Positions 1 through 5,210 are shown, counted from the stretch's first letter. The stretch is 5,288 nucleotides of DNA from Candidatus Aerophobota bacterium (GCA_003648845.1 QMQA01000115.1:1-5288), one strand, 5' to 3'. Translations and numbers: made by a program. Notes: generated by a model from the sequence alone, not told the origin.

Positions 1-568
1 TGGAAATTCCTGGCACAACTGATTTGCGACCTCCACTGAATCCTGCTGTTTGATGCAGGTCAATCAAACCGGTTAGAATTTTAATGTCAGCTTCAGCAAA
101 GAGCTTATTTATTATTAAAGGCAAACCACCTGGTGTTTTTCCTAAATTAATCATATCAGTATCATTGGTAGCAGAATGATTAACAATTCTGATATTGTCT
201 ACCACTTCCTGGCCAAACATTTTTACCATCTCTTCTCTGGTGTTTTCTCTGTGTGCGCCTGTTGCTATAAGGAGTGTAATTTTATTGTTTGGTATCCCTG
301 CCTGCTGAAGTTCTTTTATTATCCAGGGCAGAAATTTCTTATACGGCAGCGGCCTTGTAATGTCATTTACAAGAATTGTTGCATTTCCTCTTTTTTTTCT
401 TGCAATCTCATAAAGTTGAGGGGTGCCAATGGGAGATTTTAACGCCTTTTCTATTTCCTCATCAGAGATCTCTGGTACAAATCTTTCATCGAGTATCTCA
501 ACATCCACTTCTTCAGGGATTCTAAACCTGACCTGTTTATCTCCATATGGAATTTTATACTCTCTCAT
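1..568 (-). CDS. larA: LarA-family (nickel-pincer) 2-hydroxy-acid racemase/epimerase homologue, 3' end outside the window
   Basis: The first 189 residues are visible and the gene continues past base 1. The translation shows LarA hallmarks in order: an NDITRP segment (D69, R72), ATGAHR (H106), IVNHSA near 129-133, and HQTAGFSGGRK (H172 to K182) followed by VPG. In Lactiplantibacillus LarA the cofactor-linked lysine K184 lies ten residues after catalytic H174 and pairs with H108. The same spacing is present here, so the nickel-pincer nucleotide site looks intact. LarA racemises lactate, but homologues act on malate, phenyllactate, sugar acids and other 2-hydroxy acids, so substrate is open. The ATG lies 7 bases after the stop of the MmgE/PrpD gene and has no clear Shine-Dalgarno, suggesting translational coupling in one operon. 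The cofactor genes larB, larC and larE are not in the window. Confidence 0.9.
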   Translation of the reverse strand, partial: MREYKIPYGDKQVRFRIPEEVDVEILDERFVPEISDEEIEKALKSPIGTPQLYEIARKKRGNATILVNDITRPLPYKKFLPWIIKELQQAGIPNNKITLLIATGAHRENTREEMVKMFGQEVVDNIRIVNHSATNDTDMINLGKTPGGLPLIINKLFAEADIKILTGLIDLHQTAGFSGGRKSVVPGIS

Positions 569-575
569 TTTAATC

Positions 576-1943
576 TTAAGCGAGCAAAGCTGTTAATTGC
601 TTAATCGATTCCAAGCTTTCCAGATGATCCACTACCTCAATAACCTGCTCGGCTCTTTTCTTGCTTATCTTCTTTGTAGCCAAAGCTAAAAATTTCTTTT
701 TTACCTCTTCATAAGATAAAGGATTTTTCGGAGAACCTTTGGGAGAATCAACTCGAACTTTTAACCTTCTCCCATTCTTTAAAATAACCTCCACTATGCT
801 GGGAAATTCCTTGGGATAAATTTTATCAATCTCAGGATCGACGATAACCTTCACCCGACGGGCTAAATCACAAATTTGGGGGTCTTTTAGCTTATCTTCT
901 GTAAATTGATCAGGTAGAACATCATGTTCAAGAAAAGCCACTGCTACATTATACTGCATACTCATCTGGGCCTTTAAAGGAGTTGAAGGTATGTATTCCC
1001 AGCCTGTTTGTACCTTTACCACCTTGCTATTATAAACGAGGATGGTTTCAATATCTGCTGGATTAATGGTATTCTCACTTTTAAGTTTTTTCACTGCATC
1101 GATTGATGAGTGTACACTACGACAGCTGGGATAGGGTTTGATGGAAGTTTTTTCAGCCTCAAAGACTTTTCCTATGTCCTTTGTAATCCTGCGAAAATCA
1201 TACTCATCGGACAAGGCTCGACAAAGCCCTCCATCCTCAGCTTCTAAGATTTGCCTGGGACCGGTAAAACCTTTCCTGGCTAAAAGAACTGATAAAATAC
1301 CACTTTGAGCTGCTCTTCCGGGATGAAGTCGTTTACTCATCGCTCCTTCCACATTGAAGGCCCAGACGCCAGCTGATTGAGAACCAGCAAGGCCCAGAGC
1401 ACTCTGGAAAGATGGAAAATCCAGACCGGCCAGTTTCCCTGCTGCAGCGGCTGCACCAAGCGTACCGCAAACTCCTGTGAGATGCCAGCCTCGCATTTTC
1501 ACCGCATTGGGGCCTGCTCCTAAACTGGTGCGGATCATCACCTCATAACCTGCAGTCAGCGCGGTGAGAAAATCTCGTCCCGAGCTATTCAATTCTTCTG
1601 CTATACATAAAGCTGCCGGAACAACTGCCGAGGCAGGGTGCAGTTTTGCCTCGTTATGTGTGTCATCAAAATCGTAGCTATGAATAAAGATACCTAATGC
1701 CAGAGCTACATTTAATAATGGGCCTTTAAACTGATATGACCAGAGGGTGCAGGTACCTTCACCTCCCAGTTCCATCACAAGGTTTGCCGCAATTTGACCA
1801 GGTCTGGTAGTAGTTCCAAAGATACCGCATCCGATTGAGTCCAGAAGGTTCTGTTTTATCCTTTCTATACAGCTTTGTGGAGTGCTCTCATACTCAAGCA
1901 GGTAGGCAAATCTGGCTAACTTTTCGGATACAGCATTTTCCAT
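576..1943 (-). CDS. MmgE/PrpD-family enzyme (2-methylcitrate dehydratase / cis-aconitate decarboxylase superfamily)
   Basis: The protein has 455 residues, the normal full length for this cytosolic family. A helical N-terminal domain carries DFDDTH (91-96) and HPAS (102-105), then GWHLTG (H154), a Gly/Ala-rich GTLGAAAAAGKLAG stretch, SKRLHPGRAAQSG (K204), and KPYPSCRSVH (H278). D91, T95, H102, H154, K204 and H278 match the expected order of the active-site residues D93, T97, H103, H159, K207 and H277 of cis-aconitate decarboxylase, so it should be catalytically competent. The family includes 2-methylcitrate dehydratases, cis-aconitate decarboxylases and iminodisuccinate epimerases. No methylcitrate-cycle gene lies nearby, so prpD is not assigned. 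It has its own consensus promoter about 70 bases upstream of the ATG, with operators on it, and is followed 7 bases later by the LarA homologue. The ribosome binding site is weak (an A-rich AAAAGAAAA). Confidence 0.93.
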   Translation of the reverse strand: MENAVSEKLARFAYLLEYESTPQSCIERIKQNLLDSIGCGIFGTTTRPGQIAANLVMELGGEGTCTLWSYQFKGPLLNVALALGIFIHSYDFDDTHNEAKLHPASAVVPAALCIAEELNSSGRDFLTALTAGYEVMIRTSLGAGPNAVKMRGWHLTGVCGTLGAAAAAGKLAGLDFPSFQSALGLAGSQSAGVWAFNVEGAMSKRLHPGRAAQSGILSVLLARKGFTGPRQILEAEDGGLCRALSDEYDFRRITKDIGKVFEAEKTSIKPYPSCRSVHSSIDAVKKLKSENTINPADIETILVYNSKVVKVQTGWEYIPSTPLKAQMSMQYNVAVAFLEHDVLPDQFTEDKLKDPQICDLARRVKVIVDPEIDKIYPKEFPSIVEVILKNGRRLKVRVDSPKGSPKNPLSYEEVKKKFLALATKKISKKRAEQVIEVVDHLESLESIKQLTALLA

Positions 1944-1988
1944 ATTAATTTTCTTTTATATTTATGTATAACTTCTGCCAGATGGATT

Positions 1989-2012
1989 AGATTTGGAATA
2001 CCATTGGTATAC
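1989..2012. repeat. 24-bp operator repeat, copy 1 (mmgE/prpD leader)
   Basis: These 24 bases are identical to 2839-2862, and identity stops abruptly on both sides. The repeat contains the 13-bp inverted repeat ATACCA-T-TGGTAT (1998-2010). Read on the minus strand it also contains ATG GTA TTC CAA ATC, the first five codons of the permease gene. In this copy those codons are followed directly by TAA, giving a five-codon mini-ORF in the mmgE/prpD leader. The copy overlaps the operator at the transcription start. Confidence 0.85.
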
Positions 2013-2030
2013 CATGGTTTATTATACCAA
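1998..2030 (-). promoter_or_regulatory. Clustered GntR/FadR-type operators over the mmgE/prpD promoter
   Basis: Reading the minus strand, three TGGTAT-type elements lie side by side. TGGTATAATAAACCA (2015-2029) is an inverted repeat with one mismatch per arm and contains the -10 box. A perfect palindrome TGGTATACCA (2005-2014) sits at the predicted start site. Eleven bases on begins TGGTATTCCA (1994-2003), an imperfect copy. TGGTATACCA matches the core of known FCD/FadR-subfamily GntR operators, such as those of UxuR/ExuR. Position on the -10 and +1 implies repression. The FCD regulator encoded two genes upstream is the likely ligand, which is inference. Confidence 0.75.
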
Positions 2031-2049
2031 CTTTTTTGAGAATTGTCAA
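2021..2049 (-). promoter_or_regulatory. Consensus SigA/sigma70 promoter for mmgE/prpD-larA
   Basis: On the minus strand a perfect -35 TTGACA (2044-2049) is followed by a 17-base spacer and a perfect -10 TATAAT (2021-2026). Transcription should start near 2014, giving a leader of about 70 bases. A promoter this strong is expected to need repression, which fits the operators overlapping its -10 and start. Confidence 0.9.
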
Positions 2050-2110
2050 ACAAAAACAAAGCCGATATCCAGAAGCATTATCTTCATCTTTACAAAGATA
2101 AAAAATCTTT

Positions 2111-2854
2111 TTAAGAAAATGCAGTTTTTATTGCCAGGATTATAATAAAAACAATAAAAAGACGTCTTACCCACAAGTTACCTATTTTTAAAGCAAATGA
2201 TGAACCTATCCAGGCACCCAATATCATACTTATAGATAGAGGGATGGCTATTTTAAAGATAACCAGATTATTCCTGAGGAATACAACTGTAGCCAGACTA
2301 CTCCAGATAAAGCCAATGAGGCTGGAGTTACCCCTTGCCTGCAGGAATGTAGAACCCATGAAGAAGATGAACGATGCTATGAGGAATGGACCTATTCCAC
2401 CAAAGAATCCACCATAGACCCCGAGAGAAAAAGCTAAAAGAGCTGCCATTATTTTTCTTTTTGCGGTGAAGTTGACCATCTTTTGCTTCAACCCACTCTC
2501 TCTTCTAATTAACATAAAAAAGGCGGTGAGGATTATTAAAATGGAGATAATAGTTTTAATAACCTCGGGTCTGGTTCTAATAACAACATTAGCTCCCAAA
2601 ATAGCACCTGTGGACATAATTAACGCAAAAAGTAGCGCCTGATGCAGGTTAACTTTTTTATTCCTGATGTAGTTGGCACTTGAGGAAAGAGCCAAAAATG
2701 TGGTGGAGAATCTGCTTGTCCCAATGGCCTGATGAGGAGGTATGCCAAATAATATTAAAGCGGGAACAGTTATTAGTGTTGAACCGCCTACCATTGACCC
2801 AACAGTGGCAGCAAAAAAGGCAATAACACATAAGGGTAAGATTTGGAATACCAT
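2111..2854 (-). CDS. TauE/SafE-family membrane anion permease
   Basis: The protein has 247 residues and is almost wholly hydrophobic, with about seven or eight membrane segments in two halves split by a basic loop (about 117-134). Family features are the glycine-rich first helix with GSMVGGSTLITVPALILFG (19-37), GTSRF (45-49) at the start of the second helix, and GGFFGGIGP (148-156) opening the second half. TauE/SafE (DUF81) proteins are proposed exporters of sulfite, sulfoacetate and other organosulfur or organic anions, and some import. The substrate here is unknown, and a hydroxy- or sulfo-carboxylate handled by the neighbouring enzymes is plausible. It starts 42 bases after gntR. The chosen ATG is the only one that keeps the first helix. 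It has no Shine-Dalgarno and lies inside a predicted operator, and an in-frame stop just upstream rules out an earlier ATG. Confidence 0.88.
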   Translation of the reverse strand: MVFQILPLCVIAFFAATVGSMVGGSTLITVPALILFGIPPHQAIGTSRFSTTFLALSSSANYIRNKKVNLHQALLFALIMSTGAILGANVVIRTRPEVIKTIISILIILTAFFMLIRRESGLKQKMVNFTAKRKIMAALLAFSLGVYGGFFGGIGPFLIASFIFFMGSTFLQARGNSSLIGFIWSSLATVVFLRNNLVIFKIAIPLSISMILGAWIGSSFALKIGNLWVRRLFIVFIIILAIKTAFS

Positions 2855-2862
2855 TGGTATAC
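2839..2862. repeat. 24-bp operator repeat, copy 2 (permease start codon)
   Basis: This is the exact second copy of 1989-2012. It spans the permease ATG (2852-2854), the following codons, and 8 bases upstream. The 13-bp inverted repeat ATACCA-T-TGGTAT is at 2848-2860. Confidence 0.85.
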
Positions 2863-2865
2863 TAA
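2848..2865 (-). promoter_or_regulatory. GntR/FadR-type operator at the permease start
   Basis: TTGGTATACTAA (2854-2865, plus strand) differs by one base from the perfect palindrome TTGGTATACCAA. It is joined to the shared ATACCA-T-TGGTAT inverted repeat (2848-2860). The site covers the ATG, so a bound repressor would block either initiation at a promoter just upstream or readthrough from gntR. Assignment to the adjacent GntR protein is inference. Confidence 0.65.
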
Positions 2866-2894
2866 TTTATAAGATGTTAATCTTTATTTATCTT
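2866..2894 (-). promoter_or_regulatory. Possible weak promoter for the permease gene
   Basis: On the minus strand TATAAA (2866-2871) lies 17 bases after a poor -35 match, AAGATA (2889-2894). If used, transcription would begin within a few bases of the ATG, giving a nearly leaderless mRNA whose start coincides with the operator. The -35 matches at only three of six positions, so this is tentative. Confidence 0.25.
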
Positions 2895-2896
2895 AG

Positions 2897-3592
2897 CTAC
2901 GGCAAACCGTTATGATATCCAAGGTACAAAAACCCGGTTTTTTTCTTCAATCTCTCTATCGCATTTTTTTTGGCCTCTAAAATGTGTTTTCTTAATTTTT
3001 CCTTAAGCTGCTCTTCTTTCTTTTGTTTTAATAATTCAAAAATCTCCTCATGCTGCCGATAGGCTATTTTTCTTCTCTGCGGGGTAAGGGTGCCAATCCC
3101 TTGCAGGGTGGATATCTTGTCAAATATATTACTTATAATCTCATAGAGATAGCGGTTTCCACTGGTTAGAGCGATAGTTTTATGGAAATCTGCGTCCTCC
3201 AGAAGTTTTCCCTTAAATTTCTCATTTTCAACAAGCCTTTTATGTCTTTTTAGTATCTCGGACAGCTTTTTAACCTGATGGCTGTCTATCTTCCGGATAG
3301 CCTGCTGGGCAGCAAGAGCCTCCAGAGCTTCTCTTATATCATAAAGGTCTTCTATCTCTTTAATAGTGATTTCTTTAACAAAGTACCCCCGTCCCGGGAT
3401 CTGTTTTACGAAACCTTCCTGGACCAATCTATTTAACGCTTCTCTTACCGGAGTGCGGCTTACTCCAAACTGTGATCCCAGCTGTCTATCCTGCAGTTTT
3501 TGTCCCGGCTTTAAGGTAAAATCAATAATCTGGCTTTTCAATCTTTCATAGACAGCTGTATGCAAATTCTGTATTTTTGTTTTTGCCTTCAT
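2897..3592 (-). CDS. GntR-family transcriptional regulator, FadR subfamily (FCD domain)
   Basis: The protein has 231 residues, typical of FCD-type GntR regulators. Residues 11-72 form the winged helix, with the signature RTPVREALNRLVQEGFV (46-62) and the wing GRGYFV (67-72). The C-terminal helical FCD effector domain (about 80-215) keeps the usual metal-ligand set: D133 and H137 in DADFH, H181 in QHEEI, and H203 in KHILEA. N146 in SGNRYL is also conserved. FCD domains bind small carboxylates such as lactate, hexuronates or other acids, which fits neighbours acting on hydroxy acids. It lies 32 bases after trpS and 42 bases before the permease. TGGTATACCA-type sites at the mmgE/prpD promoter and permease start are the likely targets. 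No Shine-Dalgarno is visible before the ATG, which follows an A/T-only stretch with a 13-bp tandem repeat. Confidence 0.94.
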   Translation of the reverse strand: MKAKTKIQNLHTAVYERLKSQIIDFTLKPGQKLQDRQLGSQFGVSRTPVREALNRLVQEGFVKQIPGRGYFVKEITIKEIEDLYDIREALEALAAQQAIRKIDSHQVKKLSEILKRHKRLVENEKFKGKLLEDADFHKTIALTSGNRYLYEIISNIFDKISTLQGIGTLTPQRRKIAYRQHEEIFELLKQKKEEQLKEKLRKHILEAKKNAIERLKKKTGFLYLGYHNGLP

Positions 3593-3593
3593 T

Positions 3594-3621
3594 TTTATTT
3601 AACAAATTTATTTAACAAATT
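3594..3621. repeat. 13-bp tandem duplication between trpS and gntR
   Basis: TATTTAACAAATT occurs twice head to tail (3596-3608 and 3609-3621), with two further matching bases at the left edge. It fills nearly the whole trpS-gntR gap and takes the place where a ribosome binding site for gntR would be expected. No terminator hairpin is present in the gap, so readthrough from trpS is likely. Confidence 0.8.
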
Positions 3622-3624
3622 AAA

Positions 3625-4611
3625 TTAATACCCCATCTGCATAGCCTCTCTTACCTGTTTTAAGGTGAAAGAAGCCGCATGGCTTGCTTTTTCCCTGCCA
3701 GCGGTGAGAATTCTCTGGATACTGGTTTTGTCCTCTTCTATTTGCCTTCTTTTTTCCCTAAAAGGAGCAAGGTACTCCACCAGTACCTCAGTCAATTTTG
3801 CCTTACAACTGGTGCAACCAAGCTTTCCTTTTTTACAATCACTGGCAATTTTTTCAAGGTCCTCTCCCAAGTTAGATCCAAAAACTTTGTGGTAGGCGTA
3901 AACATTACACTCATCGGGATGTCCTGGATCGCCCATATATATCTTAGCAGGATCAGTAAACATTGTCATAACTTTCTTTTTTATAACCTCTGGTGTATCA
4001 GAAAGGGCAATGTAGTTATTGTAGGATTTGCCCATTTTTTTCTTTCCATCAATTCCCATAATTCTGGGGCTATGAGAAAGAATTGGCTCAGGTTCAGGAA
4101 AGACCCTGCCATAAAGACTGTTAAATCTTCGGGCTATTTCCCTGGTAAGCTCAAGGTGAGGAAGCTGGTCTTCTCCCACGGGGACTCTTTCAGCCTGATA
4201 GACAAGGATATCCGCCGCCTGGAGCACGGGATAGCCCAGAAGACCGTAATTTGTAGCAGCTCCAGCTTCTATTTTCTCTTTATAGGTAGGGCAACGCTCC
4301 AGCCAGGATAGGGGAGTAATCATTGAAAGAATCAGGTGAAGCTCGGCATGCTCTTTTATATGGGACTGGAGAAAAAGGACTGATTTTTCAGGGTCCAGGC
4401 CCGCAGCAAGCCAGTCAATTAAAACATCTTCTACGTCCTTTTTAATCTGAGTGGTATCTGTGCGGTCGGTTAAAGCGTGCCAGTCTGCAATCATAAAAAA
4501 GCACTCATACTCATCCTGCAGTCTTACCCAGTTAGTTAAAGCTCCCAGGTAGTTTCCAAGATGCAGTTTTCCTGAAGGTCTCATTCCGGAGAGAATACGT
4601 TTTTTTGCCAT
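3625..4611 (-). CDS. trpS: Tryptophanyl-tRNA synthetase with an iron-sulfur-type cysteine motif
   Basis: This cytosolic enzyme charges tRNA-Trp with tryptophan using ATP. The 328-residue protein is full length for bacterial TrpRS. The class I motifs are PSGKLHLGN (12-20, the HIGH equivalent) and KMGKS (192-196, the KMSKS equivalent). ADWHALTD (42-49) and GEDQLPHLELTREIARRFN (146-164) are typical TrpRS core segments. C235, C259, C266 and C269 give C-x23-C-x6-C-x2-C. Thermotoga maritima TrpRS binds a [4Fe-4S] cluster through C-x22-C-x6-C-x2-C near the anticodon-binding region, so a cluster is likely here too. The start is supported by AAGGAG (4620-4625), 8 bases before the ATG. No T-box is seen in the roughly 58-base leader. 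gntR follows 32 bases downstream with no terminator between them. Confidence 0.97.
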   Translation of the reverse strand: MAKKRILSGMRPSGKLHLGNYLGALTNWVRLQDEYECFFMIADWHALTDRTDTTQIKKDVEDVLIDWLAAGLDPEKSVLFLQSHIKEHAELHLILSMITPLSWLERCPTYKEKIEAGAATNYGLLGYPVLQAADILVYQAERVPVGEDQLPHLELTREIARRFNSLYGRVFPEPEPILSHSPRIMGIDGKKKMGKSYNNYIALSDTPEVIKKKVMTMFTDPAKIYMGDPGHPDECNVYAYHKVFGSNLGEDLEKIASDCKKGKLGCTSCKAKLTEVLVEYLAPFREKRRQIEEDKTSIQRILTAGREKASHAASFTLKQVREAMQMGY

Positions 4612-4675
4612 AAACCCGTCTCCTTGTTCTATTCTCTGTTGATTTTTTTTACTTTTTCCTATCTATACCATTTTC

Positions 4676-4704
4676 ACTATAATATAATGTGCTTTTCACG
4701 TCAA
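4676..4704 (-). promoter_or_regulatory. Promoter of trpS (and possibly the downstream genes)
   Basis: On the minus strand -35 TTGACG (4699-4704), a 17-base spacer and -10 TATAGT (4676-4681) each match consensus at five of six positions. The predicted start is near 4669, about 58 bases upstream of trpS. Confidence 0.82.
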
Positions 4705-4810
4705 GCATCGCACTCTCAGGTTAGGAAAGTTAAATATCCTGCTGAGAAATTTCTCTGCATAAGCTGGAGATGAAAAGCAAATGCTTGTATGATAAGGGTT
4801 TTTGCGTTTC

Positions 4811-4839
4811 TTGACAAAGTTTTACCTCGAGGGTATAAT
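4811..4839 (+). promoter_or_regulatory. Consensus SigA/sigma70 promoter of the B12-riboswitch transcript
   Basis: A perfect TTGACA (4811-4816), a 17-base spacer and a perfect TATAAT (4834-4839) predict a start near 4846, about 25 bases before the riboswitch. Together with the trpS promoter this makes the 4612-4810 region a divergent intergenic segment. I see no gene in it. Confidence 0.92.
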
Positions 4840-4870
4840 TTAAGTGTTCTTTTTAAACCGGGTAAATTTC

Positions 4871-5084
4871 CCTGCAGGACCTTTTATAAGGTTAAAAGGG
4901 AAGAGGGTGAGAATCCCTCGCGGTCGCGCCGCTGTGACCGGAACGAAATCCACCTGCCTGCCTGAGCTGGCAGGCAAAAACCACTGCAACAGCTGGTAAA
5001 AGCTGGCTATTGTGGGAAGGGGTGGAAAGTAGGAAAACCCTCATCAAGAGGGAAGTGCCGGGAGCCAGAACACCTGCCTGCAGG
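4871..5084 (+). promoter_or_regulatory. Cobalamin (B12) riboswitch aptamer
   Basis: It senses a cobalamin and controls the downstream gene in cis. The outer stem P1 pairs CCTGCAGG (4871-4878) with CCTGCAGG (5077-5084). A small hairpin ACCTT/AAGGT (4879-4892) follows, then GGGAAG and the GAGGG-TGAGAAT-CCCTC hairpin (4903-4919). P5 is GCGG/CCGC with loop TCGCG (4920-4932), followed by CTGTGACCG, all typical of the family core. Accessory hairpins include GCCTGCC/GGCAGGC (4956-4975) and CCCTC/GAGGG (5038-5052). The B12 box is AGCCAGAACACCTGCC (5063-5078), close to the family consensus. Loop L5 is complementary to the loop of a hairpin just downstream. This L5-L13 partner suggests a class-I-like, adenosylcobalamin-preferring design, but ligand preference is inference. 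Confidence 0.95.
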
Positions 5085-5091
5085 AGAGTGG

Positions 5092-5128
5092 CCCCTCTTC
5101 TTCGCGAGAAAGAAGGTGTGGGTTTTTT
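5092..5128 (+). terminator. P13 kissing hairpin and first terminator-like element of the riboswitch
   Basis: CTTCTT/AAGAAG (5097-5115) forms a 6-bp stem with loop CGCGAGA. Its CGCGA (5103-5107) is the exact complement of the riboswitch loop L5 TCGCG (4924-4928). Flanking CCC (5092-5094) can pair with GGG (5120-5122), directly before six T residues (5123-5128). It therefore looks like both the L13 hairpin and a ligand-dependent intrinsic terminator. The lower stem is imperfect. Confidence 0.7.
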
Positions 5129-5136
5129 ATTTAGAT

Positions 5137-5181
5137 AAAAAGCCCTGGCCTTCCGAAAAAGGAGGAGGCCAGGGCTTTTTT
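5137..5181 (+). terminator. Strong hairpin terminator between riboswitch and gene
   Basis: AAAAAGCCCTGGCCT (5137-5151) pairs perfectly with AGGCCAGGGCTTTTT (5166-5180). The hairpin ends in a run of six T (5176-5181). The A-run on the left means it could also act on the opposite strand. It lies 17 bases upstream of the Shine-Dalgarno of the next gene, so it must be conditional for that gene to be expressed from the riboswitch promoter. Confidence 0.9.
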
Positions 5182-5198
5182 GTTGAAAAATAAACTTT

Positions 5199-5205
5199 AA
5201 GGAGG
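5199..5205 (+). promoter_or_regulatory. Shine-Dalgarno of the riboswitch-controlled gene
   Basis: AAGGAGG lies 5 bases before GTG at 5211 and fixes that start. The nearer ATG at 5206 reads only three codons before TAA and overlaps no other frame of interest. Confidence 0.85.
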
Positions 5206-5210
5206 ATGAA

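Noticed and set aside
176..442. Plus-strand open frame of 88 codons inside the LarA region
   Set aside because: It is antisense to a frame with clear LarA motifs, and its own product is low-complexity with many Cys and Phe and no recognisable domain.
2086..2110. Alternating ATCTTT/AAAGAT repeats just after the permease stop, as a terminator
   Set aside because: Only 6-bp A/T-rich stems form, and no T-run follows on the minus strand. A real terminator here is doubtful.
3366..3551. Plus-strand open frame of 61 codons
   Set aside because: It is antisense to the winged-helix coding part of gntR, with no supporting signal.
3679..4311. Plus-strand open frame of 210 codons (and a shorter one from 3665)
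   Set aside because: Both lie antisense within trpS, whose product is unmistakable. They have no ribosome binding site and no plausible protein features.
4612..4669. T-box leader for trpS
   Set aside because: The leader is only about 58 bases, with no T-box sequence, specifier stem or terminator.
4744..4755. Perfect 12-bp palindrome GAGAAATTTCTC in the divergent intergenic region
   Set aside because: It occurs once, does not overlap either predicted promoter, and has no second copy or known motif match, so it may be chance.
4951..5081. Direct repeat CACCTGCCTGC at 4951-4961 and 5071-5081
   Set aside because: Both copies are accounted for as stem or B12-box parts of the riboswitch, and there is no sign of a mobile element or array.
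5206..5208. ATG as the start of the riboswitch-controlled gene
   Set aside because: It reads ATG AAG TGT TAA and stops at once. GTG at 5211 has the Shine-Dalgarno and an open hydrophobic reading frame.
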